Shown in pieces: positions 15,922-24,148 of a stretch of 64,000 nucleotides of DNA. The stretch comes from Bacteriovorax sp. BAL6_X (GTDB lineage: Bacteria > Bdellovibrionota > Bacteriovoracia > Bacteriovoracales > Bacteriovoracaceae): NCBI RefSeq assembly GCF_000443995.1, contig NZ_AUMC01000010.1:496001-560000 (forward strand). Direction: 5' to 3'. The position numbers and the translations under genes were made by a program. Each line of letters opens with the position of its first letter. Positions within the stretch are counted from its first letter, which is position 1. The notes below the pieces were generated by a model. The model was given only the letters and a program-made list of their open reading frames with translations, ran no database searches and was not told the origin of the DNA.

Positions 15922-16449
15922 ATGAGAAAAGTTGAATCCCCTTTTCGTCAAGTTGAAAATACAGATCTTACAAAAGTGAAAACTCTGATTGTAGGGCTAA
16001 ATCCTGGAAAAGATGAGGAAAGGATGGACCTTGAAACATCTGGAAGGAATCGCTTTGTCGGGGTTGCAGGTAAGAACTTGCGAGAAAAAGACTATTACGA
16101 AGGTATGTGGAATAAATTTGGTGTTGGAGAAGAAGTGTTTGTATGGAACTTATTTGATACATATTCTTCGACAGAGAAAGAGTTGAAAGAATTTTCTAAG
16201 AGAGATCTAGAGAATGCATTCTTTAGCGATTACGGATTAGGTACAATCATGAAGAGGTTAGTAAATCTAGAAAATATTGTTGTATTGGGTTTACATGCGC
16301 AAAATTTCTTTGTTGGACAAAGAAGGGTTGATAAGTTTTCGAATTGGAAGAGTATTTACTTTTTAAGACACCCTTCATTTATTCATACTGATAAAGAAGC
16401 AAAACAAAAAATTGAAAAAGCTTTAGAAAATCCGTACTTGTCTAGATGA
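15922..16449 (+). CDS. Uracil-DNA-glycosylase-superfamily-like protein
   Basis: A 175-residue protein with TLIVGLNPGKDEERMD near residue 22, a FVWNLFDTYSS segment, NIVVLGLHAQNFF and a terminal YFLRHPSFIH. The first 'LIVGLNPG' loop and the terminal 'HPS' loop are arranged as in the UDG superfamily, where they hold the catalytic and base-flipping loops. Catalytic residues cannot be assigned with certainty, so it may be an inactive or nucleotide-binding relative. An AGGAGAAA site precedes the ATG. Its stop overlaps a possible 35-codon frame. Confidence 0.5.
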   Translation: MRKVESPFRQVENTDLTKVKTLIVGLNPGKDEERMDLETSGRNRFVGVAGKNLREKDYYEGMWNKFGVGEEVFVWNLFDTYSSTEKELKEFSKRDLENAFFSDYGLGTIMKRLVNLENIVVLGLHAQNFFVGQRRVDKFSNWKSIYFLRHPSFIHTDKEAKQKIEKALENPYLSR

Positions 16450-16553
16450 ATTATACTAGTTTAGTAATTTTGATTATTACAGTTCAGGTATTGTACTTAT
16501 TCTTGTTCGGCTGTCAAAACTATCCAAGATGTAAATTTACTCGGAGTTTTTGA
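16446..16553 (+). CDS. Possible 35-residue membrane peptide
   Basis: An ATGA overlap with the UDG-like gene opens a 35-codon frame with one hydrophobic helix (SLVILIITVQVLYLFLFG) followed by CQNYPRC. The overlap and the hydrophobic content make translation possible, but there is no clear ribosome-binding site and chance cannot be excluded. Confidence 0.25.
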   Translation: MNYTSLVILIITVQVLYLFLFGCQNYPRCKFTRSF

Positions 16554-16583
16554 ATTAATTATGAAAAAGAATAGGTCTGGTTT

Positions 16584-16877
16584 ATGATGAAAAATAAAAG
16601 AGTATGCCTCAATTGCAAGAAAGAAATGATACTTCCTTATTTCTTAAACAAGCTTGAAACTTCTTGTGAAGAATGTGGGAAAGAGTATTCCTTTAAAAAT
16701 GTACATTCAAAAAAGACATGGGGATATTTCTTAATTCTTTCTATATGTTATCTCTCTCTTCAATTCATATTCAAAAATAAAAACATTAATAGTATCCTCT
16801 TCTTTATATACTTCTCTGCTATTATATTGATTAATAATTTTATGAAAGAAGTCGTCCAGATTGAAAAGAGTGAATAA
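16584..16877 (+). CDS. Zinc-ribbon membrane protein
   Basis: A 97-residue protein. The N-terminus has two CxxC pairs (CLNCKKE and CEECGKEY) of zinc-ribbon type, followed by two hydrophobic segments (about residues 48-65, YFLILSICYLSLQFIF, and 70-88, ILFFIYFSAIILINNF). The ATG at 16584 or 16587 may be used. The gene lies among short accessory proteins 3 bases ahead of the next gene; the role is unknown. Confidence 0.55.
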   Translation: MMKNKRVCLNCKKEMILPYFLNKLETSCEECGKEYSFKNVHSKKTWGYFLILSICYLSLQFIFKNKNINSILFFIYFSAIILINNFMKEVVQIEKSE

Positions 16878-16880
16878 ATC

Positions 16881-17171
16881 ATGGATATTGAAAAAACAAC
16901 AAAACATGCACAAGCTCGATTTTTCTCTCGCTATGGCCGTGAAATCTCTGTTGAGGAGCTAAGGCATATTCAAGATATGCTTAGGCACCAACTTGGTGAT
17001 ACGCAATATATTGGCCGTGTTAAGAGAGGAGAAGAGGATTCATACTTAAGCTGCTATCATGGTACTTATGATGAAATCGAGTTCTTTGCATTATGTGATC
17101 CCGAAACATTAGTGATTGTGACCTTCTTAAAAGAGGATCAAATCAATCACTTTGAAGAGGTGGAACTTTAA
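16881..17171 (+). CDS. Hypothetical protein with toxin-like pattern (DUF4258/RelE-like possible)
   Basis: A 96-residue soluble protein: KHAQARFFSRYGREISVEELRHIQDMLRHQ, then strands around YIGRVKRGEEDSYLSCYHGTYDEIEFFALCDPETLVIVTFL. The order helix, 'H...R...R.....I....', then paired strands ending in a 'VVTF' strand recalls DUF4258/BrnT-like ribonuclease toxins, but I could not confirm it. No antitoxin-like gene lies next to it. It follows the zinc-ribbon gene by 3 bases. Confidence 0.45.
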   Translation: MDIEKTTKHAQARFFSRYGREISVEELRHIQDMLRHQLGDTQYIGRVKRGEEDSYLSCYHGTYDEIEFFALCDPETLVIVTFLKEDQINHFEEVEL

Positions 17172-17271
17172 GATGATGATATTGAGATTCATCCAAAAAA
17201 GTGTTTAGCTCGGAATCTCTTCTTGAGTTGCTCGATTAAGTTATTTGTTCTTATTATCCGATAAGTTATGT

Positions 17272-17748
17272 ATGAAATACATAATCCTCACACTTCTAAT
17301 CTCATTTTTCCAACTAACAACACTTGCAACATCAGAATGCACCCACGATGCCAATAACTTCCGCTGTGTAAAGTACGTAAAGAACTACGACGCGGACACG
17401 GTGACGTTTGATATTCCAAATGTGCATCCGCTGATTGGAAGTCGAATTAATGTGCGAGTGAGTGGAGTGGATACGCCGGAGATTCGAACGAAGAATGCGT
17501 GCGAGAAGAGTAAGGGGCGAGATGCGAAGAAGATTGTGACGAATCTTTTAAAGCACGCCAAACGCATTGATCTAGAGAATGTACAAAGAGGTAAGTATTT
17601 TCGCGTGGTGGCCGATGTGAAAATTGATGGCCAGTCGTTGTCATACTATCTTCTAAAAAATGGCCTTGCCTATGCTTATGATGGTGGGACTAAGAAGAAG
17701 GTTGATTGGTGTAAGACAAATCGTGAGATAGCTTCAGAATATAAATAA
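17272..17748 (+). CDS. Secreted thermonuclease (SNase family)
   Basis: A 158-residue protein with a signal peptide (MKYIILTLLISFFQLTTLATS). The SNase domain shows NYDADTVTF, INVRVSGVDTPEIR (Arg, Asp and Glu of the catalytic site), CEKSKGRDAKKIV, and RGKYFRVVADVKIDG with the second catalytic Arg, then LSYYLLKNGLAYAYDGG. It should degrade DNA and RNA in the periplasm or outside. The ATG at 17272 is chosen because it starts the signal peptide; an upstream TTG at 17245 adds 9 residues without need. Confidence 0.85.
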   Translation: MKYIILTLLISFFQLTTLATSECTHDANNFRCVKYVKNYDADTVTFDIPNVHPLIGSRINVRVSGVDTPEIRTKNACEKSKGRDAKKIVTNLLKHAKRIDLENVQRGKYFRVVADVKIDGQSLSYYLLKNGLAYAYDGGTKKKVDWCKTNREIASEYK

Positions 17749-17783
17749 TTGTTACAAAAAGGTACGTGATACTTTAGAGAAAG

Positions 17784-18599
17784 ATGAAAGAATATCTAAG
17801 AAAGTGGGATCTTAAGTTAGTTGATCTTGTTGCACAGACGACAACGGCAAATCTCTATCTTGTAAACTCACAATTTGGTGATGCTATTTTAAAAGTGTTC
17901 ACAGATATTGGCCGAGTGGATGAAGGAGGAGGGACTCTTTTTCTTAAGAATATGCAGGGCAGAAGTTGTGCCAAATTATATGCTTCAGATGAAGGGGCCC
18001 AGCTTCTTGAGTTTCTTCCAGGAAGAAATCTCAACGAGTTTTCAAAGTCTGCTCAAGAAGACAAGGCGACAGATGTCTTTGTCCAGGTTATTAAAAAGAT
18101 TCAAAGTTCTTCTTATAATGGCCTGCCTTCTTATGAATTTCTTTTTAAAGAATTTGATAAAGTTACATTTCCGACTCATCTTAATGAGCAATTAGCTTTT
18201 GGCAAAAGCCTTTCGAAAAAACTTCTTGAGACACAAACACAAACAGTGCTTTTACATGGTGATCTTCATCACGAAAATATCATGCAAAATGAAGCAGGTG
18301 AGTATGTCTGCTTAGATCCAAAAGGCATGGCAGGCGATCCTGCATATGAAATTGGAGCAATCCTTAAGAATCCTTGGGGCCTGCCTAAGATCTCACAAAA
18401 TTTAGAATTATTTAATCAACGAGTTGAGTGTTTTGTTACTGAATTAGGGCTTGATCGGGAGCGCGTCGTAGGGTTTGCTTATGTGCATTTTTGTTTGAGC
18501 CTTCTGTGGGCCGTAGAAGACGGCTACGCCTATCAGCACCAAGAGTCTTTGATCAATATGATATTTGAACGTGTTGCGGCCCGAAAAGTATCCAGGTGA
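17784..18599 (+). CDS. Aminoglycoside phosphotransferase APH(6)-like kinase
   Basis: A 271-residue protein-kinase-like phosphotransferase. The catalytic loop HGDLHHENIM starts at H158 with D160, and the metal-binding segment YVCLDPKGMAGDPAYEIGAILKNP follows. The 'DPKG..GDPAYEIGA' pattern is that of the APH(6) streptomycin kinase group, and LLEFLPGRNLNEF gives the hinge. The real substrate could be an aminoglycoside or another small molecule. The last codons lie in a short dispersed repeat (18580-18596), so the C-terminus may have been altered by that repeat. Confidence 0.78.
   Translation: MKEYLRKWDLKLVDLVAQTTTANLYLVNSQFGDAILKVFTDIGRVDEGGGTLFLKNMQGRSCAKLYASDEGAQLLEFLPGRNLNEFSKSAQEDKATDVFVQVIKKIQSSSYNGLPSYEFLFKEFDKVTFPTHLNEQLAFGKSLSKKLLETQTQTVLLHGDLHHENIMQNEAGEYVCLDPKGMAGDPAYEIGAILKNPWGLPKISQNLELFNQRVECFVTELGLDRERVVGFAYVHFCLSLLWAVEDGYAYQHQESLINMIFERVAARKVSR
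18580..18596 (+). repeat. Dispersed short repeat, copy 1
   Basis: CCCGAAAAGTATCCAGG is identical to 21207-21223 and is related to the longer copies at 20522 and 40150. This copy forms the last codons of the APH-like gene, and its flanking bases differ after CCAGG. Confidence 0.55.
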
Positions 18600-18738
18600 C
18601 CTTCCTAAACATGATTAGAGATAGTAGAATAAGTAAATAATGAATAAGAAATTAAAATATCACTTTAATTCAGAGATAGAGAAGGCTAAGGCGTTTATTA
18701 ATGAATGATGAAGATTCTAAATTAGGTTAAAAATAATT

Positions 18739-18933
18739 ATGGAAGGAAATGTTAGAGACCATATTGAAAGAGGCGAGCGAGTTCGCATCGTTTTAAAGAA
18801 AGATCAGCGCACAGGTGAGTTAACGGAAGGTATCGTAGAAGATATCCTCACGAAGTCTGATTACCACCCACACGGTATCAAGGTTCGTCTTGAAAGTGGT
18901 GATGTGGGACGAGTTAAGGAAATCCTAGATTAA
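18739..18933 (+). CDS. ywbE: YwbE family protein (DUF2196)
   Basis: A 64-residue protein matching YwbE almost throughout: GERVRIVLKKDQRTGELTEGIVEDILTKSDYHPHGIKVRLESGDVGRVKEI. The family is small, widespread and of unknown biochemical function; the beta-rich pattern suggests an RNA- or nucleotide-associated fold. Its stop shares one base with the start of the following Nudix gene, so the two are likely coupled. Confidence 0.88.
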   Translation: MEGNVRDHIERGERVRIVLKKDQRTGELTEGIVEDILTKSDYHPHGIKVRLESGDVGRVKEILD

Positions 18934-19460
18934 TGAGAATGATAAAGAGTACAATTCATCCCGATATTGGGCCAAGAGAGTCCATTGAAGAAAAGAGTGT
19001 TTTTAAGCGCCTTGCCACAAGGGCGATTGTTCTAAGTGGTGAGATGATTCTCATGCTCTACACTGAAAGGTATGACGACTACAGTCTTCCTGGTGGGGGA
19101 GTTGATAGCGGTGAAGATATCAAGGATGGAATGATTCGCGAGCTGCAAGAAGAAACTGGCGCGCAAAATATCCGTGAGGTCAAAGAATTTGGAATCTATG
19201 AAGAATTTAGGCCTTGGTATAAACCGGACTTTGATATCATGCATATGATTTCATACTGCTTTACATGCTTTGCTGATGAGGAGTTGGGTCAGACCAATCT
19301 TGAACACTACGAAGTGAGTAATGGCATGACACCGAAGTGGATTAATATTCACGATGCAATCACTCACAACGAAAAAACCATGGCCTCAAGTGAGAAGAAG
19401 GGGATGTCCATTGAGCGTGAGACATATCTTTTGAAGCTTATTCGTGAGGAATTTCTTTAG
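18933..19460 (+). CDS. Nudix hydrolase
   Basis: A 175-residue protein with a complete Nudix box, GGGVDSGEDIKDGMIRELQEETGA (G-x5-E-x7-RELQEETG). An N-terminal RAIVLSGEMILMLYTER strand and a C-terminal WINIHDAI motif complete the alpha-beta-alpha sandwich. It hydrolyses a nucleoside diphosphate linked to another group; the substrate cannot be told from sequence. It is translationally coupled to YwbE by a one-base stop/start overlap. Confidence 0.88.
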   Translation: MRMIKSTIHPDIGPRESIEEKSVFKRLATRAIVLSGEMILMLYTERYDDYSLPGGGVDSGEDIKDGMIRELQEETGAQNIREVKEFGIYEEFRPWYKPDFDIMHMISYCFTCFADEELGQTNLEHYEVSNGMTPKWINIHDAITHNEKTMASSEKKGMSIERETYLLKLIREEFL

Positions 19461-19480
19461 TCTATTGGATTTTATAAGTA

Positions 19481-19494
19481 CCTGTAATTACAGG
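19481..19494. promoter_or_regulatory. 14-bp palindrome upstream of fic
   Basis: CCTGTAATTACAGG is a perfect palindrome about 50 bases before the fic start and may be an operator or the base of a terminator for the Nudix gene; no T-run follows. Confidence 0.35.
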
Positions 19495-19519
19495 CGAGGA
19501 AATTCTTAAGTATGTTTTG

Positions 19520-19539
19520 ATAGTATCATATGATACTAT
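19520..19539. promoter_or_regulatory. 20-bp perfect palindrome, putative operator of the fic gene
   Basis: ATAGTATCATATGATACTAT is self-complementary over 20 bases and ends 6 bases before the fic ATG. The Fic protein has a winged-helix-like C-terminus, so autoregulation is a simple explanation. It also covers the place where a ribosome-binding site would be expected. Confidence 0.6.
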
Positions 19540-19545
19540 TGATAA

Positions 19546-20511
19546 ATGAGACCTCCATTTCAAATCACATCTAAAATTATGAGTTTAGTCGCAGATATCT
19601 CGAGACTAGTGGGTGGGCTAGAGGCCACAACTCTTACGATTCCAAATCCAAAATTAAGAAAGAAGAATAAGATTCGTACTGTTAAGTCTACCTTAGCAAT
19701 AGAGGGGAATACTTTCACAGAAGAGCAGATCTCTGCGATTCTTGAAGGTAAGCGCGTGCTTGGAAGTGAAAAGGAATTGCAAGAAGTTCATAATGCTATT
19801 GAGCTTTATGAATCGATTGATGATTTCAATTCAAATAAGGCAGAGGACTTTTTGAAAGCACATAAGACCTTGATGAAGGGCCTTGTTGCAACGGCAGGTA
19901 AGTGGCGTACAAGAAATGTGGGAGTACTTGCGGGAACGAAAGTAAAACACCTCGCGCCTAAACCTATGCTCGTTCCTGAACTTATGGAAAAACTATTTAA
20001 ATGGTTAAGCTCTGAAAAAGAATTGCATCCTTTAATCTTGAGTTCCATTGTTCATTACGAAATTGAATTCATTCACCCATTCGAAGATGGAAATGGAAGG
20101 ATGGGGCGATTTTGGCAAGCACTCATTTTGACCGAAAATGACAACTTCTTTCGTTACGTTCCGGTGGAGAGTTTGATTGAAAAAAATCAGCAAGCATACT
20201 ACCAAGCTTTAGAGGACTCGGATAAAGCGGGTGATAGCACGATCTTTATCGAGTTTATTCTGGGAATCATAAAGCTGACCCTAGAAGAGATGTCGAAAGA
20301 AATCGTCGGTGTGACAAATACTTATGCTGATCGTATTCAAAGAGCGAAAGATATTTTTGGAGATAAGTTCTTTTCACGTAAAGAGTATATGGAAGAGTTC
20401 AAAACGATCTCATCTGCGACCGCAAGTCGTGACTTAAAAGACGCTGTTGATGAAGATGTTGTTGAAAAAGTAGGGGAGAGGAATCAGACAAAGTATCGGT
20501 TCGTTGTTTGA
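19546..20511 (+). CDS. Fic-domain AMPylator with winged-helix C-terminus
   Basis: A 321-residue protein. The N-terminus has the inhibitory-type helix motif STLAIEGNT (class II self-inhibition). The active-site motif starting at H177 is HPFEDGNGRMGR, the complete HxFxxGNGRxxR signature, so AMP-transfer activity is expected. The last 55 residues (KFFSRKEYMEEFKTISSATASRDLKDAVDEDVVEKVGERNQTKYRF) look like a winged helix. That architecture, plus the palindrome at its start, suggests it binds its own promoter. No classical ribosome-binding site is visible before the ATG. Target protein unknown. Confidence 0.88.
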   Translation: MRPPFQITSKIMSLVADISRLVGGLEATTLTIPNPKLRKKNKIRTVKSTLAIEGNTFTEEQISAILEGKRVLGSEKELQEVHNAIELYESIDDFNSNKAEDFLKAHKTLMKGLVATAGKWRTRNVGVLAGTKVKHLAPKPMLVPELMEKLFKWLSSEKELHPLILSSIVHYEIEFIHPFEDGNGRMGRFWQALILTENDNFFRYVPVESLIEKNQQAYYQALEDSDKAGDSTIFIEFILGIIKLTLEEMSKEIVGVTNTYADRIQRAKDIFGDKFFSRKEYMEEFKTISSATASRDLKDAVDEDVVEKVGERNQTKYRFVV

Positions 20512-20521
20512 TTTGTACACC

Positions 20522-20546
20522 GTTTACGTAAAAGTCTGCTGGAACC
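20522..20546 (+). repeat. Dispersed short repeat, copy 2
   Basis: A 25-base element (GTTTACGTAAAAGTCTGCTG plus GAACC) shares 23 of 25 bases with 40150-40174. Its second half, AAAAGT..T.C.GGAACCCT, also matches the 21207 copy at 16 of 19 positions. It contains the palindrome TTTACGTAAA. It lies directly after the fic stop. Confidence 0.55.
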
Positions 20547-20567
20547 CTTCTTGAAAGAGGATTGAGG

Positions 20568-21188
20568 ATGAATACGAAGAATATTCTAATTGTATTTGGT
20601 GCGTTTATATTCATTATTGTTGCAGGGGCCATAGGGTACGGACAATATAAGGAATACGTTGATTCAAAGCTACTCTCAAAAGAAATCTTTATCGATAAAG
20701 ATGGAAATGGTCTGGCCGATTACTCAGAAGCTCCGCTTAAGGAATTACTAAGTGTTTCACAGAGGATGGAGATTGGGGATGATGCAAAGAAGATTATTAG
20801 AACGGGCCTAAACAAAGTAATCCCTGCAATTGAAGACCTCTATACTAGTGATGAATTAGAGACGAATGCTGAGTCGGTGAAAACCATGAGATGTTTCTAT
20901 CGTGAGCTAAGCTATTATCATAAGGAATATCAGCTTGATATGTATCAGCTTATGCCACTTGTGAAGTACTGGGATCAAATTCAATATCCTAATGGTGCAT
21001 CAAAATCATTCCTGCAAAAGAAGATTGGCCGAATTGGTGTGAAATCAAAAATCAATAATAAGTACTGCTTTAATAATGGGTTTGCTACTACTGTGAGGCC
21101 TGAGCCGAAAGGCTTTGGATTTGGCATTTTGAAAAAGGGCGCCGGGGCCGTTGGTGGCGCTTTAATGATCTTTGGTGGTGATAAGTGA
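20568..21188 (+). CDS. Membrane-anchored protein with EF-hand-like loop
   Basis: A 206-residue protein with an N-terminal membrane anchor (about residues 5-25, NILIVFGAFIFIIVAGAIGYG) and then DKDGNGLADYSEA, an EF-hand or dockerin-like calcium loop (DxDxNGxxDxxE). The middle is helical with two cysteines, and the end is Gly-rich. The ATG at 20568 is favoured by GAAAGAGG 7 bases upstream over the TTG at 20562. I do not recognise a family. Confidence 0.55.
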   Translation: MNTKNILIVFGAFIFIIVAGAIGYGQYKEYVDSKLLSKEIFIDKDGNGLADYSEAPLKELLSVSQRMEIGDDAKKIIRTGLNKVIPAIEDLYTSDELETNAESVKTMRCFYRELSYYHKEYQLDMYQLMPLVKYWDQIQYPNGASKSFLQKKIGRIGVKSKINNKYCFNNGFATTVRPEPKGFGFGILKKGAGAVGGALMIFGGDK

Positions 21189-21206
21189 GCCTCTTTTGCT
21201 ACGCAT

Positions 21207-21231
21207 CCCGAAAAGTATCCAGGAACCCTAA
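21207..21231 (+). repeat. Dispersed short repeat, copy 3
   Basis: CCCGAAAAGTATCCAGG (21207-21223) is identical to 18580-18596 and is followed by AACCCTAA, which continues the similarity to the 20522 copy. It lies in the intergenic region behind the anchored EF-hand-like protein. Confidence 0.55.
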
Positions 21232-21407
21232 AAAGCATTGTTCAGCATGACTTTAAGTAAGTTATTGAAATGATAAGAGATACTTGGCTTTTCATAGTAA
21301 AACTTAAAGAAAGTGAATTTTATTAATTAGATTCATCTATCCTTGCGTCATCTTAGTGATTATAACTGCCTCAACAAAAACGAAATAAAATAATCAGGAG
21401 GTAATAG

Positions 21408-21734
21408 ATGAAAAAGACAATGATGATTTTACTTAGTGGCCTAATTCTCTCACTAAATACTTTTGCGACAGTAGAGGCCAAAAATTCAAGACTTGATAAG
21501 ATTGTAACTCAACTTGAGGTTTTTATTGGTAATGATAGTGAGCTGATGGCCGAGCCTGAAATTGGCTTAATCTATGAAGAGAGCTTAGAAAACTTAGATG
21601 ATAGAAAAATTATTCTTTCTAATATCCTCGAACTAGATGAAAAATTTGAAGTAACAATGGATGAAGATACTGCTAATAAGTTGGCAATTTTCTCAGCACT
21701 ACTTCATGAAGTTATGTTAGCAACTAGACCTTAA
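21408..21734 (+). CDS. Small secreted protein
   Basis: A 108-residue protein with a signal peptide (MKKTMMILLSGLILSLNTFA) and an acidic, helical mature part (LDKIVTQLEVFIGNDSELMAEPEIG...). No cysteines and no known motif. A consensus site (CAGGAGG) precedes the ATG. Its stop directly abuts the stop of the convergent TIGR02147 gene, with no spacer. Confidence 0.6.
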   Translation: MKKTMMILLSGLILSLNTFATVEAKNSRLDKIVTQLEVFIGNDSELMAEPEIGLIYEESLENLDDRKIILSNILELDEKFEVTMDEDTANKLAIFSALLHEVMLATRP

Positions 21735-22538
21735 CTAAACTTTAAAGAGATCCATGGTGTAACAGAAGACATCCTCTTGGTTTGTCTTCTTCACCACTTC
21801 TCGAATTTCTTCAATGGCCTTTACCATTATGCCATTTACTTTTGGTAGGTCTTCTTTGGAGAGAGTGATAACAGAAGAGTAATGAAGCTCGTCTTCAGTT
21901 GTTCGATCCATGCTTTCCATCCCACGCAAACGCCAGTTAGAGTGGTGTCTTGCGATCATTGGAGAGTTCTTTCCAAGATGAAAACTTTTAGAGGTTAGCT
22001 TTATTTTATCCCCATCATTAATGATTAATCCTGCATCTAAAAGAAAGTCGATAACCTTGGCCACTGTCTCTGTAGTAATTGAAAATGTTGCAGCGATTTC
22101 TTCTCTGTCATATTGTTTTGTAATTGAAAGATAAGCGTGGATCGCAAGATAGTGCCAGCTAGAGTAGTACTCATACTGTTGCTCTTTTGTTAGCTCTTTC
22201 TTATCAATAAAACGTTTACTCAGATCCTTTGAGTCTTTTATCAGCTGCTCCATTTTATCTTTATAGTAATCACTTAATCTCTTATTTCCCGCGCGTTGGT
22301 AATTAACAAGGGTGAGATAAAACTCTGTCTGCTTATTAGATAGAGATAGAAAGTCGGCCGTCAAAAGGGCCTGCTCCAAGCTAAAGTGAGCATCTTTATT
22401 TAGGACCTGAGAGATATAGGCCGTTTGGCAGGCAAGCTTCTCTGCAAGTCTAGACCTAGTCCCTCGAACCTTCTTAGCAAGCTCATCAAGAGCATCAATG
22501 GTGAATTTCTTATAATTTTGATACCTGTAAATATCCAT
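21735..22538 (-). CDS. TIGR02147/DUF4423 family transcriptional regulator
   Basis: A 267-residue protein. The N-terminal 70 residues carry an XRE-like helix-turn-helix (RGTRSRLAEKLACQTAYISQVLNKDAHFSLEQALLTADFL). The C-terminal part has the repeated helical pattern of TIGR02147: YYSSWHYLAIHAYLS, REEIAATFSITTETVAKVIDFLLDAGLI, NWRLRGMESMD and YSSVITLSKEDL. This family is frequent in Bdellovibrionota and Fibrobacter, which supports the inferred origin of the window. Targets unknown; no operator is visible in front of it. Confidence 0.85.
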   Translation of the reverse strand: MDIYRYQNYKKFTIDALDELAKKVRGTRSRLAEKLACQTAYISQVLNKDAHFSLEQALLTADFLSLSNKQTEFYLTLVNYQRAGNKRLSDYYKDKMEQLIKDSKDLSKRFIDKKELTKEQQYEYYSSWHYLAIHAYLSITKQYDREEIAATFSITTETVAKVIDFLLDAGLIINDGDKIKLTSKSFHLGKNSPMIARHHSNWRLRGMESMDRTTEDELHYSSVITLSKEDLPKVNGIMVKAIEEIREVVKKTNQEDVFCYTMDLFKV

Positions 22539-22700
22539 AAGTGACCGTTATTATTTATGTTTCCCTGTTGTTCGTAGTGTTAGTTAATATTTTAGCATGT
22601 TTTTAGTTAACTTAAGCTTCAATATGTATTTATTAAAGACAGGGTCTATAAATTAAACACTTTGCCCTTTGTTGCATTGTTTTTCGCATATATTGGAAAA

Positions 22701-24008
22701 ATGAGGACTAAGAAACTTATTTCACTATTTGGACTATGCTTATGCTTGAATCAGCAGGCCTTTGGAGTGGAGTTGAAGCGTAAACTTCAAGTTGATTTAT
22801 CAAAGTATAAAACACTTCTTGATATTAAGAAGATTCATCCTAATCATCTTAATAAAGACAAGCCTCAGCAATTAGACTTAAATTCATTTTTAAAGAAGAA
22901 TATCCAAGACAATTCAGATGACGGTGGTTTTGAGAGTTCCGGCGGTGGAACTATTGTTAAAACTGGAGTCGGAGCTCCTATCTTATTAGACTTTGCTATT
23001 TATGATCAAGAGTTCGTTGATGAGTTTCATTATTCAAAAGGTTCTTCTGTTAAACTTAAGAATTATGCGAGCATCTTGGGTTACGAGAGGTTTTCATTTG
23101 ATCGATTTGAAGAAATGGAAGTATATCCTCTTTTAAAAGAGAGAATAGAAATTTGGCAGGAAAGTAGTCCTGTGATCACTCATGCTATTAAAGCAGCTTT
23201 AAAGGGTGCTGATTGGAGGTTTACTCCACATCGAGTAAGAAGCTTTTATGAAGGTGAACTTTTTGAAGGAGCAGTTTTTTATTCAGGTGGTAAAGGTGCT
23301 TGGATCTCGGCGCCTGTTTGGAATCGCGTTGGTGATTTCACAAAGGTTGGCCTTCTTATTCATGAGGCCTTAAGGCATATGAGTATAAGCTATGGTGATA
23401 AATTAAGCGAAGATACGATCCACGACTTAACTTATCGAATTGTGCTAACAAACCCTGTTGCTGGTGAGAGTCTTGATTCTCGAAGCTACTATCATAGGGA
23501 CTCAATTACGGCCCTCCACTTTAGGAGTCAGGATGAGCTCTCTCAAAGTAAGGCCAAATTAAGATCTCTTGCCTTAGATGAAAGGCTGAAAAACAGGCCC
23601 GAGTTACTTTCAATAGTTCAAGAAAGTATCGATAGTATTACAGATCCTGAGGCCCTAGGTGAAAGAATTGATAAACTTGATCGCCTTTACGAAATAACTT
23701 TTGATTCAAATGAAGCGAAGCTCTTATTAGAACTTTCAAATGCGATACATGAAGTAGTTGTCAGTCACTTTCGTGAGAAGGCATCAACTCCTGCTTTAGA
23801 GTTTATAGATACGATACGCTCTCTCGATTCAATTATGAGTTTAGGTTCAATTGGGGAGAGTATGATCATTGATTACCTTGAAAGTGGAGAGAACCCTTTT
23901 GGAATTCATGAATTAAAAGAGCGCCAGCAATTTCAACGAGAAATAAAGAAGCTCAAAGTATATCATCAGGGACTTCTTGAAAGAGGTGCCTTAATCGAAG
24001 CATACTAA
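22701..24008 (+). CDS. Secreted protein with HEAxRH motif, possible metallopeptidase-like
   Basis: A 435-residue protein with a signal peptide (MRTKKLISLFGLCLCLNQQAFG). A Gly-rich GGGFESSGGGTIVKTG-like segment follows it. At H221 it reads GLLIHEALRHMSISYGDK, an HExxxH that resembles zinc-peptidase helices but lacks the exact HExxH spacing. The C-terminal half is helical. The ATG at 22701 is chosen because the signal peptide begins there. I recognise this type from Bdellovibrio-group secreted proteins, but no function is known. Confidence 0.6.
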   Translation: MRTKKLISLFGLCLCLNQQAFGVELKRKLQVDLSKYKTLLDIKKIHPNHLNKDKPQQLDLNSFLKKNIQDNSDDGGFESSGGGTIVKTGVGAPILLDFAIYDQEFVDEFHYSKGSSVKLKNYASILGYERFSFDRFEEMEVYPLLKERIEIWQESSPVITHAIKAALKGADWRFTPHRVRSFYEGELFEGAVFYSGGKGAWISAPVWNRVGDFTKVGLLIHEALRHMSISYGDKLSEDTIHDLTYRIVLTNPVAGESLDSRSYYHRDSITALHFRSQDELSQSKAKLRSLALDERLKNRPELLSIVQESIDSITDPEALGERIDKLDRLYEITFDSNEAKLLLELSNAIHEVVVSHFREKASTPALEFIDTIRSLDSIMSLGSIGESMIIDYLESGENPFGIHELKERQQFQREIKKLKVYHQGLLERGALIEAY

Positions 24009-24148
24009 TCTAAAATACTTATACATCCGTTCGCTTGTAATTTTGATAGACTTTATAGATAAGTAAGTGTGCTACGTCGGTTTGTTCCTTGGCCAACACT
24101 GGTGGAAGTAAGGTTTCAACCTTTAAGAAAATGGAGATTACGCAAGAC

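Noticed and set aside
18640-18708. Frame of 22 codons (MNKKLKYHFNSEIEKAKAFINE) between the APH-like gene and ywbE
   Set aside because: Too short, no ribosome-binding site and no recognised motif; it may be a remnant.
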